A stretch of 64,000 bases of DNA from Symsagittifera roscoffensis (lineage: Eukaryota > Xenacoelomorpha > Acoela > Convolutidae). The notes below the pieces were generated by a model, which was given only the letters and a program-made list of their open reading frames with translations, searched no databases and was not told the origin of the DNA. Made by a program: the position numbers and the translations under genes. The stretch lies in the NCBI RefSeq assembly GCF_963678635.1, contig NC_087065.1, positions 6,969,209 through 7,033,208 on the forward strand, written 5' to 3'. Shown piece by piece: positions 12,801-25,402 of this stretch (position 1 is the stretch's first letter; each line of letters begins with the position of its first letter).

Positions 12801-15800
12801 TCAAATGAAAAAGTGAACACTAAATTCACAACATTCAAATCATATGTAAATTTTCGAAATCATATGAAAAAAGCATCTAAAACATTTCGAGAAGTCAAGA
12901 AAATTTCAGTTTTTTTAGAAAGTTTCTCATTTTGAAAATTCAACATCTTTTTTCAAAAAAAATTACGACCAAACAGGACTTTTTCATTGACTTACTACCA
13001 AATGCAAATTTGAAGTAATCTTCGCATAAAACGTTTTCATTTTTTTCTTGATTTTTCACCTGAACAGAAAAAATTTGTGCGGAATTTGGTAAGTTTGTTT
13101 ATGATTTTTCTGATCATTTTGATTGATCTTTTTGAATCAAAACAAAGCAATGATATAAAAATCAAAAATCAACTAGCTCGATTGCAATGAGCAGTGCTAG
13201 TGCTATAGAAACTAATATCTGTCTTCAAGTAACAAATTTCAGCACGAAAATGTTACAAGACCACCGGGAAAACAGAAAAACATATTAACGAAAAAGAACG
13301 GAGAGAAGATCCCCTGTTTTTTTTTTTCAGTTTAATTTGGTTCAAATGTAATGCCTGTATTCAAACAAAATTACATTTTTCAGTATTTCCGCAAGTTTCC
13401 CAAATATAAAACTTTTGAACTTAATTAGTTAAAAATCAAAATTATAAAAGAGAGCCAAAACACGAAATTTTTTTTGAAAAAACGATTTTTTTTGTTCAGA
13501 AATTTTCTCAAAAAAAGTCAACACTAAACTCATAAAAATCAAATCATATGTAGAAAAACATCTAAAAATTTTTAGGAAAACAAGAAAAATTTCAGTTTTT
13601 CTCAGAAAGTTTCTCATTTCAAAAATTCAATCTCACTTTTTTAAAAAACAACGACCAAACAGTTGTTGTGAGGTTGAATTTTTCATTGATTTACTATAAA
13701 ATCCAAATTTGAACTAATATTCGCATAATACATTTTCGCTTTTTACTAATTTTTCACCTGAACAGAAAAAATTTGTGCGGAATTTGGAAAGATTGTTTTT
13801 AATTTTCTGATCTTTTTGATTTATCTTTTTGAATCAAAACAAAGCAATGATAAAAAAATCAAAAATCAACTAGCTCGGTTGCAATGAGCAGTTCTAAAGA
13901 AACTAAAATCTCTTTTCAAGGAACAAATATCTGCACGAAAATAAAACAAGACCACAGGGAGATAGAAATACATATTAACGAAAAAGAACGGAGAGATGAT
14001 CCCCATTTTTTCAATTTGTTTTGGTTCAAATGTAATGCCTGTATTCAAACAGAATTACTTTTTTTAGTATTTCCGCAAGTTTCCCAAAAACAAAACTTTT
14101 GAATTTAATTAGTTAAAAATCAAAATTATAAAAGAGAGCCGAAACACGAGTTTTTTTTGAAAAAACGATCTTTTTTTTCAGAAAATTTCTTAAATGAAAA
14201 AGTGAACACTAAATTCACAACATTCAAATCATATGTAAATTTTCGAAATCATATGAAAAAAGCATCTAAAACATTTCAAGAAGTCAAGAAAATTTCAGTT
14301 TTTTTAGAAAGTTTCTCATTTCGAAAATTCAACATCTTTTTTCAAAAAAAATTACGACCAAACAGTTTTTGTGACATTGACTTTTTCATTGACTTACTAC
14401 CAAATGCAAATTTGAAGTAATCTTCGCATAAAACATTATCATTTTTTTCTTGATTTTTCACCTGAACAGAAAAAATTTGTGCGGAATTTGGTAAGTTTGT
14501 TTTTGATCTTTCTGATCATTTTGATTGATCTTTTTGAATCAAAACAAAGCCATGATATAAAAATCAAAAATCATCTAGCTCGGTTGCAATGAGCAGTGCT
14601 AGTGCTATAGAAACTATTATCTCTCTTCAAGTAACAAATATCTGCACGAAAATGTTACAAGACCACCGGGAAAACAGAAAAACATTTAACGAAAAAGAAC
14701 GGAGAGAAGATCCCCTGTTTTTTTTCAGTTTAATTTGGTTCAAATGTAATGCCTGTATTCAAACAGAATTACTTTTTTCAGTATTTCCGCAAGTTTCCCA
14801 AATATAAAACTTTTGAACTTAATTAGTTAAAAATCAAAATTATAAAAAAGAGCCAAAACACGAAATTTTTTTTGAAAAAACGATTGTTTTTGTTCAGAAA
14901 TTTTCTCAAACAAAAAAGTCAACACTAAACTCATAAAAATCAAATCTTATGTAGAAAAACATCTAAAAATTTTTAAGAAAACAAGAAAAATTTCAGTTTT
15001 TCTCAGAAAGTTTCTCATTTCTAAATTCAACCTCACTTTTTAAAAAAACTACGACCAAACAGTTGTTGTGAGGTTGAATTTTTTATTGATTTACTATAAA
15101 ATCCAAATTTGAACTAATATTTGCATATTACATTTTCGCTTTTTACTAATTTTCCACCTGAACAGAAAAAATTTGTGCGGAATTTGGAAAGATTGTTTTT
15201 GATTTTCTGATCTTTTTGATTTATCTTTTTGAGTCAAAACAAAGCAATGATAGAAAAATCAAAAATCAACTAGCTCGGTTGTAATGAGCAGTTCTAAAGA
15301 AACTAAAATCTCTTTTCAAGGAACAAACATCTGCACGAAAATAAAACAAGGCCACAGGGAAAATAGAAATACATATTAACGAAAAAGAACGGAGAGAATA
15401 TCCCCATTTTTTCAATTTATTTTGGTTCAAATGTAATGCCTGTATTCAAACAGAATTACTATTTTTTAGTATTTCCGCAAGTTTCCCAAATATAAAACTT
15501 TTGAACTTAATTAGTTAAAAATCAAAATTATAAAAGAGAGCCGAAACACGAAAAAAAATTTTTGAAAAAACGATTTTTTTTGTTCAGAAATTTTCTCAAA
15601 CATAAAAGTCAACACTAAACTCATGAATCTCAAATTATATGTAGAAAAACATCTAAAAATTTTTAAGAAATCAAGAAAATTTTCAGTTTTTCTTGAAAGT
15701 TTCTCATTTCAAAAATTCAACCTCATTTTAAAAAAAAAAACTACGACCAAAGAGTTGTTGTGAGGTTGAATTTTTCATTGATTTACTATAAAATCCAAAT

Positions 15801-16400
15801 TTGAACTAGAATTCGCATAATACATTTTCGCTTTTTACTAATTTTTCACCTGAACAGAAAAAACTTGTGCGGAATTTGGAAAGTTTGTTTTTGATTTTCT
15901 GATCTTTTTGATTTATCTTTTTGAATCAAAACAAAGCACTGATATAAAAATCAAAAATCAACTAGCTCGGTTGCAATGAGCAGTGCTAAAGAAACTAAAA
16001 TCTCTTTTCAAGGAACAAATATCTGCACGAAAAAAAAACAAGAACACAGGGAAAATTGATATACATATTGACGAAAAAGAACGGAGAAATTATCCCCAGT
16101 TTTTTTTCTCGGCAAAATTGCTCATTTTGTGTGAAAGTCTAGGTTTGAAATTTTTAGAGCAGTTTGTTTTCCTGGACATTCTTGAACCAGATCATCTGTC
16201 AGATTTTGGTTAAAATTCTTTTTTGTGCTTTTTTGTGTTTTCAAAGGTTATAGAGTATTCAAAGATTGTAGAGTATGGTTTTGTCGGTGATACTTATTCA
16301 AATTACTGCGATCTTTCGCAATTGTGCAGCGTATCAAAAACGATGTGTGGAGCTTGATACAGACTATTTATTTGAGCTTTTTCACAGAACCTCACTACAA
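9891..16400. repeat. ~700 bp satellite monomers, alternating types a and b
   Basis: The marker 'gcaatgagcag' (one copy gtaatgagcag) occurs at 10380, 11080, 11788, 12489, 13185, 13882, 14587, 15282 and 15974, so spacing is 692-708 bases. The following bases alternate between 'tgctagtgctatagaaac' (type a: 10390, 11798, 13194, 14597) and 'ttctaaagaaact' (type b: 11090, 12499, 13892, 15292). The true period is therefore a ~1.4 kb a+b dimer. The copy at 15974 has a type-b-like tail at an a position and marks the edge of regular alternation. Each monomer carries a palindrome-rich stretch (ttgattNNtctttttgaatcaaaa) near 'caaagcaatgat'. No coding content is supported. Confidence 0.9.
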
Positions 16401-19400
16401 AAAAGTTATCACCAATAGTTTTTAAAGTATTCAAACCGAATTTTGCGAGGAACAAGGAGCACACCTGTGTTTTCTAAAGGCTTAAACTGTTAAATTAACT
16501 CTTCTTTTCGCAAAATCTCAAAAAAAATTGTAGAAAATTACGTTTTCTAAAAATTGAGTCGAATTTGGACGTAATCAGGATGAAAAAGAAAGAAGAAAAA
16601 AATAAGTTAAAAAAACCTTGAGTGGAAACTGGGACATATGGGTTTGATGTTTATGAAATTTTGGTTTGCTTTCTATGAATCAAAACTAAACAGTGTTTCA
16701 TAGATCAAGAATCAACTCGATTGCAATGGGCAGGGCTATGAAAACGGAATCACTCTCCAAGGAACAAACTTTCACACAACAATTTAAAAAGACAAAAGGG
16801 AAAAAAGAATAACATATTAACAAAAAAGATTGGAGATAAAGTGCGCAGATAGTTTCCTCAGCAGAATCATCCGACTTATGTAAAACGCTAGTTCTAAAAT
16901 CGGGGGCATAGAATTTTTTTTCCGGGACTAGTTTGAACCAATTTATCCGTCAGATGTTGATAAATTCATACTTTTTTGTTTATTCCAATTTTGTGGAGTA
17001 TGGTTTTGTTGGTGATACTAAATCAAAGCTACTAATCTCTATCGCAAATATGCAGCGTATGACAAGCAATGCGTTGAGTTTGATACTCTATTATGACTTC
17101 AGATTTATTCACAGAACGAAAATTTTTAAGGAATAATTCTCACAGTACTCAAATACAAGTCAAGAGAACAGGGAAAACCGAATTTTATATTAATGAAAAA
17201 GAACAGAGAGAAAATGTGCAGATAATGTCCTCAGCAGAATTGCCCGACTTATGAGAAGTGTTATGTCTAAAATTGGAGGCGCAGTATGTTTTCCGGGAAA
17301 ATTTTGAACGAGCTTGTCCGTCAGATATTGGTAAAATTCAAGCTTTTTTTTGTAATCGATCCTTGTAGAGTTTGGTTTTGAGTTTGATTTAAAAGATGAT
17401 TTACACATATTTTCAGAGCCCCGTTACCATAAAACTATGAAGAGCATTTTTCACAAATCTCAAATACAAGTCAAGTCATCATGGAAAATCGAAATACATT
17501 AAAAAAACGAGAAATTTTTAATGTTTGAAAAAGTATTCAAACAATAGATAGCATGGTTTTCTTGGTGATACTAAATCAAAACTACTGCAATACGTCGCAA
17601 AACAATGTGTTGAGTTTGGTACAAAAAATTGATTTAAAATTTTTTCCTAGAGCCCCATAAGCGAAGAGAATAATTTTGACAGTACTGAAATAAAAGTCAA
17701 GACAACAGGGAAAATCGAAATACACATTAACGAAAAAGAACGGAGAGAAAATGGGCAGATAGTTTCCTCAGCTGAATTGCCCGATTATGAGAAGTGTTAT
17801 GTCTAAAATAGAGGGAGCAGTATGTTTTCAGGGACAAATTTGAACGGGCTTATCTGTCAGATAATGGTAAAATCCTGCTTTTTTGCGTATTCAAATTTTG
17901 TAGATTATGGTTTTGTTGGTAATACTAAATCAAAACTACTGCAGTTCTTTGCAATTATGCAGCGTATCAAAAACGATGTGTTGATTTTGATAGAAAATAT
18001 TGATTTGAACTTTTTCACAGATCCCCAATACCGAAAAATTGTTCAGAATCAATTTAACAGTACTCAAGTACAAATCAAAACGACATGGAAAATCGAAATA
18101 CATATTAACAAAAAGTACGGCGAGAAAATGTGCATATAGTTTCTTCAGCTGAATCTTCCGGCTTAAGAAAAGTACTAGGTCTAAAATCAGGGGCGCAGTA
18201 TGTTTTCAGGGACAAATTTTAATGAACTTATCCGTCAAAATTATGCTTCTTTCTTCATTCAAACATCGTAGAGTTTGGTTTTGTTGGTGATACTAAATCA
18301 AAACTACTGCAATCCTTCGCAACTTTGCAGCGTATCAAAAACGATGGGTTGAGTTTGATACCGACCATTGATTTGAACTCTTTCACAGAAGCCAGTGCTA
18401 AAAAATGGTCATCAAAATTTTTCACAGTATTCAATCAGAAATTTGTTCCAAAAAAACTCCCAATTGAAAAATTTTTGAAATAACTTAATTAAAAATCAAA
18501 ATTTAAATCAAGATCATATATGAAACATTTTTTTGAAAAAACAATCCTTTATTTGTTCAGAAAATTTCTCAAATGAAAAAAGGATCTCTATATTCATAAA
18601 AATGAAAAAACGAAAAAATATACAACATCTAAAACAATTCTAAAATTCAAACAAGGTTTTGATTTTTTTCTCAGAACTTTTCTCATTTCAAAAATCCAAT
18701 AACATTTTTTTGAAATAATTACGACCAATCAGCTTTACTGACTCTGCTTTTTATTTTGAATTGCTATCAAATGCAAAATTGAATCATTCATCGGATAATA
18801 CAGTATCGCTTTTCCTATTTTCGTACCAGAAAAAAATTTTGAGCGGAAACTGGGAAAATTGAGTTCAATATTTTCGAAAATTAGTTTTGCTACCTATGAA
18901 TCAAAACTAAACAATGAAATAAAAATCAAGAAATAACTAACTCGGTTGCAATGATTAGGGCTATAGAACAGGATATTCTCTTTAAGAAAAAGTGTTTTAC
19001 AAGACAAATTAATGAGACAGCAGAGGGAAAATAGGAGCGAATATTACTGAAAAAGAACGGGGAGAAAATGCGCATTTAGTTTTCTCAGTAGAATCATTCG
19101 ACTTATGAAAAACGCTATGTTCAAAATTGGGGGCTCAGTAATTTACGGGACAAATTTGAATCAACATATTCGTCAGATATTGGTATAATTCATGCTTTTT
19201 TAGTTTATTGAAACATTATTGAGTATGAGTTTGATGGTGATACTAAGTCAAACTACTAGAATCTTTCGCAAATAAGCAGCGGATGAAAAACATTGCGTTG
19301 ACTTTGGTACAAGGTAAGGATTTGAATTTTTCACAGAGCCCCACCGAAAAGTTGTACGGAAAATTTTTCACAGTACTCAAGGCAAGTCAAGACAACTGGG

Positions 19401-22076
19401 AAAACCGAAATACACATTAATAAAAAAGAACGGAGAGAAAAAGGGCATATATTTTCCTCAGCTGAATTGTCCGACTTGTGAAAAGTGCTATGTCTAATAT
19501 CGGGGGCGCAGTATGTTTACCGGGAAAATTGAACGAACTTATCCGTCAGATACTGGTAAAATTCATGCTTTTTTGTGTATTAAAACATTAGATAGCATGG
19601 TTTTGTTGGTGATACTAAATCAAAACTACTGCAATGCGTCGCAAAACAGTGTGTTGAGTTTGGTACAAATTACTGATTTGAAATTTTTTGCTAGAGCCTC
19701 ATTAGCGAAGAGAATAATTTTCACAGTACTGAAATAAGAGTCAAGACGACAGGGAAAATCGAAATACACATTAACGAAAAACAACGGAGAGAAATTGGGC
19801 AGATAGTTTCCTCAGCTGAATCTTCCGACTTATGAAAAGTGCAATGTCTAAAATCGGGGGCGCAGTATGTTTTCAGGGACAAAATTTAACGAACTTATCC
19901 GGCAGATATTAGTAAAAGTCATGCTTTTTTGTGTATTCAAATATTAGAGAGCATGGTTTGGTTGGTGATACTAAATCAAAACTACTGCAATGCTTCGCAA
20001 AACAAGGCGTTGAGTTTGATACAAAAGATTGATTTAAATTTTTTGCTAGAGCCCCATAAGCAAAGAGAATTATTTTCACAGTAATGAAATAAGAGTCAAG
20101 ACAACAGGTAAAATCGAAATACACATTAACGAAAAACAACGGAGAGAACATGGGCAGATAGTTTCCTCAGCTGAATCTTCCGACCTATGAAAAGTGCTCT
20201 GACTAAAATCGGGGGCAGAGTATGTTTTCAGGGACAAATTTTGAACGAACTTATCCGGCAGATATTAGTAAAAGTCATGCTTTTTTGTGTATTCAAATAT
20301 TAGAGAGCATGCTTTGGTTGGTGATACTAAATCAAAACTACTGCAATGCTTCGCAAAACAAGGCGTTGAGTTTGATACAAAAGATTGATTTAAATTTTTT
20401 GCTAGAGCCCCATAAGCAAAGAGAATTATTTTCACAGTACTGAAATAAGAGTCAAGACAACAGGTAAAATCGAAATACATATTAACGAAAGGATCGGAGA
20501 GAACATGGACAGATAGTTTCCTCAGCTGAATCTTCCGACCTGAGAAAAGTGCTCTGACTAAAATCGGGGGCAGAGTATGTTTTCAGGGACAAATTTTAAG
20601 GAGCTTATCTGTCAGATAATTGTGAAAATCATGTTTTTTTGTATTCAAACATCGTAGAGTATGGTTTTGTTGGTGATACTAAATCAAAAGTACTGCAATC
20701 CTTCGCAAGTTTGCAGCGTATCAAAAACGATGTGTTGAGTTTGATGCCGACTATTGATTTGAACTTTTTCACAGTAGCCAGTGGAAAAAAGTTGTCATCA
20801 ATTTTTTTCACAGTTTTCCAACTGAAAATTGTGATGAGCAAGAAGAAAAAATACGTTTTCTTAAGGTTTGAACTTTAAACTTAATTCCACATTTTTGCAA
20901 AATCTCGAGAGAAATTTGAAAAAAAATCTGTTTCTCTGAAAATTGAATCAAAGTTTGCCGTAATAAGAAAGAAAAAATGGAAAAGAAATTAAGAATTGTT
21001 TCATCTGTTCCAAAAAAATTGGCCAAATGGAAAACTTTTGAAAGAACTTATTTAAAAATCAATATTTAATTAAAGATCAAAAATGAAAAAAAAATCAAAA
21101 AAAAAACAATCCTTCAAATGTTCAGAAAATTTTTTAACTGATAAAGTGAACTCTAAAATCATAAATTAAAAAAAATGAAAAATATACAACATCTAAAACA
21201 ATTTGAAAAATCAAACAAGTTGTGATTTTTTTTCAGAATTTTTCTCATTTCAAAAAATCAACAACCTTTTTGAAAATTAGTTATGACCAATCAGCTGTAC
21301 TGACTATGTTTTTTAATTGATTTACTATCAAATGCAAAACTGAATTATTGATCGGATAATAAAGTATCACTTTTTCTGATTTTTTACCAGAAAAAAATGA
21401 ATTGAGCGGAAATTGTTAAAAATGATATATTCATGAAGTTTATTTTTGCTTTTTATGAATCGAAACTAAATAATGATCCAAAAATCAAAAAAAAACTAAC
21501 TCGGTTGCAGTCAGCAGGGCTATAGAACAGGAATTTCTCTCCAAGGAAAAATTTTTCACAAGACAATTTAATGAGAAAGAAGAGGGAAAATAGAAACGAA
21601 TTTTACCGAAAAAGAACGGAGAGAAAATGCGCAGTTAGTTTCCTCAGTAGAATCATTCGACTGATGAGAAACGCTATGTTTGAAATCGGGTGCGCAGTAT
21701 AAATTCCGGGAAAAATTTGAACCAACATGTTCGTCAGATACTGGTATAAATTATGCCTTTTTATTGTGTTGAAACATTGTTGAGTATGGTTTTGTTGGTG
21801 ATACTAAGTCATAACTACAAGAATCTTTCGCAAATATGCAGCGTATGCGTTGAGTTTGATACAATATAAGGATTTGAACTCTTCACAGAGCCCCGTTACG
21901 GAAAAGTTGTAAAGAGACTTTTTCACAGTACTCAAAGACGAGTCAGGACAACAGGGAAAATTGAAATTCACATTAACGAAAAAGAACGTAAAGAAAATGT
22001 GCAGCTAGTTTCTTCAGCTGAATCGCCAATCTTATGAAAAGTGCTACATCTAAAACTGGGGGCGCACAATGCAATC
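16401..22076. repeat. Satellite region based on a ~355 bp monomer
   Basis: The core 'cctcagctgaatcttccgac' recurs near 19815, 20170 and 20523 (~355 base steps), with more diverged copies near 16859, 17233, 17770, 18150, 19097, 19458, 21645 and 22015. A typical monomer runs through 'atcgggggcgcagtatgttt', 'ccgggacaaa', 'ccgtcagatattggtaaaa', 'ggtgatactaaatcaaaact', 'gcagcgtatcaaaaacg', 'cacagagcccc' and 'aacgaaaaagaacggagag'. Longer spacers near 18470-19000 and 20840-21500 resemble those of the upstream satellites. The block ends abruptly at about 22076, inside a monomer. Open frames here shift between copies and are not credible genes. Confidence 0.88.
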
Positions 22077-22360
22077 TAACCTTTGTTTTTTTTTTTAATT
22101 CTCCTACTCTTTCTTCCCCTTTTCCAACTCCATGTTGTAAGACCTGAGGATCGCTACTTTCCTCCGCGATGCCTCCAGTTTTTGCTGCAGTTTCGTTTAT
22201 TTTTTCTTTTTCTTCTTTTTTTTATATATCAGTCGGCTCAGTACGTCTGTTAGTTGTTAGATTTTTGTTCCGTTTGAAAGTGGTTGGCTAACAGTTTCGT
22301 TTGCTTTTAGGGAAAGCAGTTGTTCCCTCAAGTGGTATCTTATTCTGCTCTCGCCCTGCT
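22077..22360 (-). other. Decayed coding-like stretch downstream of the 22361-22804 frame
   Basis: After the satellite edge the base composition becomes less A-rich. Several minus-strand frames look protein-like but are interrupted. A frame through about 22240-22360 is rich in K, R, E, Q and L and ends in a stop. A second frame, about 22080-22220, is Glu/Gly/Lys-rich and runs into the satellite. I infer the tail of the same broken gene or element as the next entry. No family is recognised. Confidence 0.3.
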
Positions 22361-22804
22361 TTAATTACATAGCAGTTTTTCCAATGGTTGTTTTATTTTC
22401 CAGAAGTTGCTCTCCTCCTTTATTTTTTTTTCCTGTCTAGCTATCAGCTTCATTGGCATCATTGCTTTTCCATTGTCGGCGAATTGACTACGTTGACAAA
22501 GAATGGCAGTTTTCACCGGTTGTAGTCATTTTTTATTGAGTACATTAAGCTTCTTATAAAGCGAGGATTTTGCCTGTCTAATTTCAAATATCTCTCTCTC
22601 TTTCTCTTTTTTGAGATCTAATCGCGGCCTTAAACTCGGAAAACTTCTCAGGTCTTCATCCAGACGGACGTCAGTTGCCATGATTGAGGGATGGACAGCT
22701 GATTTTATTTGCCTCCTCTTTCGGAGAGGCAAATTTCTTTTAGATTTCTCTGGGGCGGGGTCAGATTTTCTACAATTCCAGTTCATTACTGGGTCATATT
22801 CCAT
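22361..22804 (-). pseudogene. Lys/Arg/Glu-rich protein frame split by one TGA
   Basis: An ATG at 22804 opens a 92-codon frame ending in TGA at 22528-22526. The same frame continues for 54 more codons to a TAA at 22363-22361, giving 146 residues if the TGA is passed. The product is basic and helix-prone: residues ~68-92 have the pattern LDLKKEKEREIFEIRQAKSS, and a second Lys/Glu-rich helix follows the TGA. No signal peptide, membrane span or known motif is visible. Sequence just upstream (TATTTAGC) could be a splice acceptor, so this may be an internal exon. AATAAA overlaps the first stop. The reading is a decayed gene or element remnant; an alternative is an exon whose TGA is read through. 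Confidence 0.4.
22708..22734. repeat. Short hairpin inside the 22361-22804 frame
   Basis: The 9-base arms atttgcctc (22708-22716) and gaggcaaat (22726-22734) are exactly complementary around a 9-base loop. This is a local fold-back in a relatively GC-rich spot. It may be incidental. Confidence 0.4.
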
Positions 22805-24150
22805 TTTGCTAAATATCAGGATAAATTGAAATATATATTCAAAATCTCGAATTAGATTCGGTCACTAAACTTTAAAAAAAAATTAAAAGATAAAAGACAG
22901 TTATAAAAGTGTTAAGTTTTTCTATATAGAAAAGGTGTAAAGTATAGTCTTGTGGCTTAACGTAAATTCACCGCGGAAAACAAAAAAAGAAAGACAATCA
23001 TGATGTTAACTAACCAGAGAAAAAATATCAAAATGTTTTTAAAAACCGAAATAAACTCGGATATGAAAAACTGATGTAGTAAAATCAAAATGGAATTTTG
23101 GGCATTAATCAACCCCTAACTTAGTCGTATGTCCACTTGTTATAAAGAATATTTGACGAATGATATGTTTAAATTCCTACTTCGTTTTTGCTGTGAAAAA
23201 CATTAGACATTTTTTAGCAGTACATTTGGTTTCTTCAAAGTGGCTTCGGCTGGAATAGAAATGGTAATGCTTGAATAGTGAAACTTAATGTGACTATAAG
23301 AAAAAGAAGTACTCACCGAAAACGGCAATGAAAAGTTAAAACAGAAACATTAGTAACCCTCACAAAACAAACAAGATCTTGCTACACGGAAAAAATTCTA
23401 TGAGAGTAAAAATCGTGGTTTTCGTCTAATTGGCAATCAGATGAGAACATACGAACAATTTAAAAATTCTAGTTTAACAAAACAGGCTCGACACATAGCG
23501 TTTGCATATCTCATTCGAAGTTTTCTCACTAAAAACAAACAAAACAAAGAATTACCAAAAAACAGATTATTAACAAATCAAGTTATTTTTCAAAGCAAAC
23601 TATAAAATACTTTCAAAAAAATTTCTTTAAAAGAAAAACTATCTTTAATTGATTAAAAACAGCCATTGCAAATTGAACGCAAGGATTGTTCTTTCTTTCA
23701 AATCAAGTTTCTCGACTTCTTGATTTTTTGACAAGTAGCTTGAATTGTTTTTTGCTTCGTTAAATGTTTAAAGCATAGATGAAGAATTGACATTTTCGAT
23801 AAAATTTTTGAGCCTATATCCATACAATCGTCAGTATAGAGATAAATAAAATCGTTAAACTTTTTAGAATATTCCTGAACCTGGTTTCAGTCAATTGAAA
23901 AGCTATGGAAAAAAAAGAATTTTTGCGACGATCAAAAAATTGTTTTCAAATTTAATTTCAAAAAAAATTGACACGAGAAAAAGATGTTGCAGGGCTCAAT
24001 GTTTTAAACAAAGTGTGTTCCAGAGTTTTCTGGACAAAAAAGTCGTTAATCAATTTCCAGAGTTTTCATCAGTACACACTCTTTTTTAAAATAGGGTATA
24101 GTTACTTAAAGAATAGGGCATAAATGAATAATGAGTGTGGAAGAGTGAAA
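22805..24150. other. Intergenic DNA, no gene recognised
   Basis: AT-rich, non-satellite sequence. I see no frame longer than about 65 codons, no RNA gene, no tandem repeat and no transposon end. The plus-strand frame at 23895-24089 is short and Lys/Phe-rich, as expected by chance in A/T-rich DNA. Confidence 0.5.
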
Positions 24151-24176
24151 AGTGATCAGGTATATGTTTATGAAAG

Positions 24177-24238
24177 TTCTGGAACAATCTAGAAAAATTA
24201 ATGACCCGTTTGAAACATCATTCTGGAACAACCTAGAA
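24177..24238. promoter_or_regulatory. Two heat-shock-element-like sites, 44 bp apart
   Basis: TTCTGGAACAATCTAGAA lies at 24177-24194 and TTCTGGAACAACCTAGAA at 24221-24238. In the 5-base register of heat-shock elements (TTC..GAA..TTC..GAA), the first has four boxes with one mismatch (ATC for TTC). The second has four boxes with two mismatches in the third box. The paired near-identical sites suggest a short duplication. No heat-inducible gene is identifiable next to them. HSF1-type binding is inferred from consensus only. Confidence 0.45.
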
Positions 24239-24955
24239 CTTTTTGGCTCCTGTTTTGGTCCGTACGGTGCTCAACCCTCCGCCCCCCCCCCCTCTCTCCC
24301 CCGGATTGTGAGGTGCCTAAACTGGTACTACTTTCATCGTTGATAGGATTGAAAAGCTGATTTTTTTCCGCTCTGCCTAAATAGTTGTTTATGAACTGTC
24401 TATCGAAGCCAAAAATAACGTCTCAGGATTGGGAAGAGCTCAAAAACTGGACGTTTCTTATAAGTCAGTGATTTGTTTCGAGTGATTTTCTGCAGAATGG
24501 AAACTTATGAGAAGGACGGGGAAAATACTATCAGAAAATCAGCTATGCACGTTTCGTGCAAAATTATATACAAGATTCAATAAGGTTTTTTATTTTAAAA
24601 TTTTAAATGTTTTTGTTGCTTTTTATTTGTTTCAGATAGTGTGTGAATGTTGGTTAGTATTGAAAAAAATCTGATATGAATTGACCGGATTGACCAAAAA
24701 AACACGAGTTGACTGGTAGTCGAGTTTTGCACCCCTGAGTTGTATTGCAAATAAATAAAAAAGCGGACCAATCTGTTCGTGGAAACCGCTGTCTAATTCT
24801 TCAATTTCATCTAATTCCAAATTTTGTTCAGAGAAAATCTTTCGAAAACTGAGCTAAATTTGTTACCAATCTAACTAGTACAATTTGCTTAAGAATGTTA
24901 AAAATGAGTAAACAACAAACAATAACGTTTTCCTCAAATTTAAATTATATAAGAA
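24239..24955. other. Intergenic DNA with a C-rich tract
   Basis: A C/T tract (cccccccccc, then tctctccccc) lies at about 24283-24302. The rest is mixed-composition DNA with only short open frames, including a 62-codon minus-strand frame at 24632-24820 that matches nothing I recognise. No promoter or RNA gene is supported. Confidence 0.4.
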
Positions 24956-25133
24956 CTAATATGTAAGAAGTTTTTGTTTATCTGGTTTCAGGAATTGACT
25001 CGTTCTTAAAAAATGAGGTGCAATAAAACTAGACTTGAGAAGGATAAGCTCGCCGAAAACGACAATTTTCGGTCGAAACTTTCTGACAATTTCCAGAAAC
25101 GGCATTTTTGTTCTGTAGAGTGTTTGTTGCCCA

Positions 25134-25402
25134 TTACCTATATACAACCGGATTGACAAAACTAGTCGTGATGAGTGCTTCGCAAAACTGGATAGGAGCT
25201 AGTAAAAGCAAAAAAGTAGTTACCACCCCGTAAATTTTCATCTTTTTTGAGTCCCAGTCATTGCTTCTATGAAACGCGCAAATCATCAGCCACCTTTCGA
25301 ACGCCATTAGCAAGACAATAATGCTGTTCGAATATACAGATAAGTCGGACCTAAAGCAAGAATCAAAAGAAAACACTCCTAGTATTTTCACTGGATTGTT
25401 AT
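25134..25402 (-). pseudogene. 7TM receptor-like exon fragment, cut by a repeat
   Basis: The minus-strand frame encodes two hydrophobic spans. One is followed by an ERW triplet (IIVLLMAFERWLMIC), as at the end of helix 3 in rhodopsin-like receptors. After a polar loop a second span, GVVTTFLLLLAPIQF, would be helix 4. The frame extends upstream to 25484, but bases above about 25403 belong to the interspersed repeat described next, so the first ~28 residues are repeat-derived. It ends at a TAA just after TATATAGG. The remaining helices are not found nearby. I infer a fragment of a nematode serpentine receptor broken by repeat insertion; the subfamily is not assigned. A 67-codon frame at 24956-25159 could hold a further exon but is not convincing. 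Confidence 0.35.

Noticed and set aside
24152-24343. 63-codon plus-strand frame over the heat-shock-like sites
   Set aside because: Its sequence is explained by the paired TTCTGGAAC sites and the C-tract; no homology or start context.
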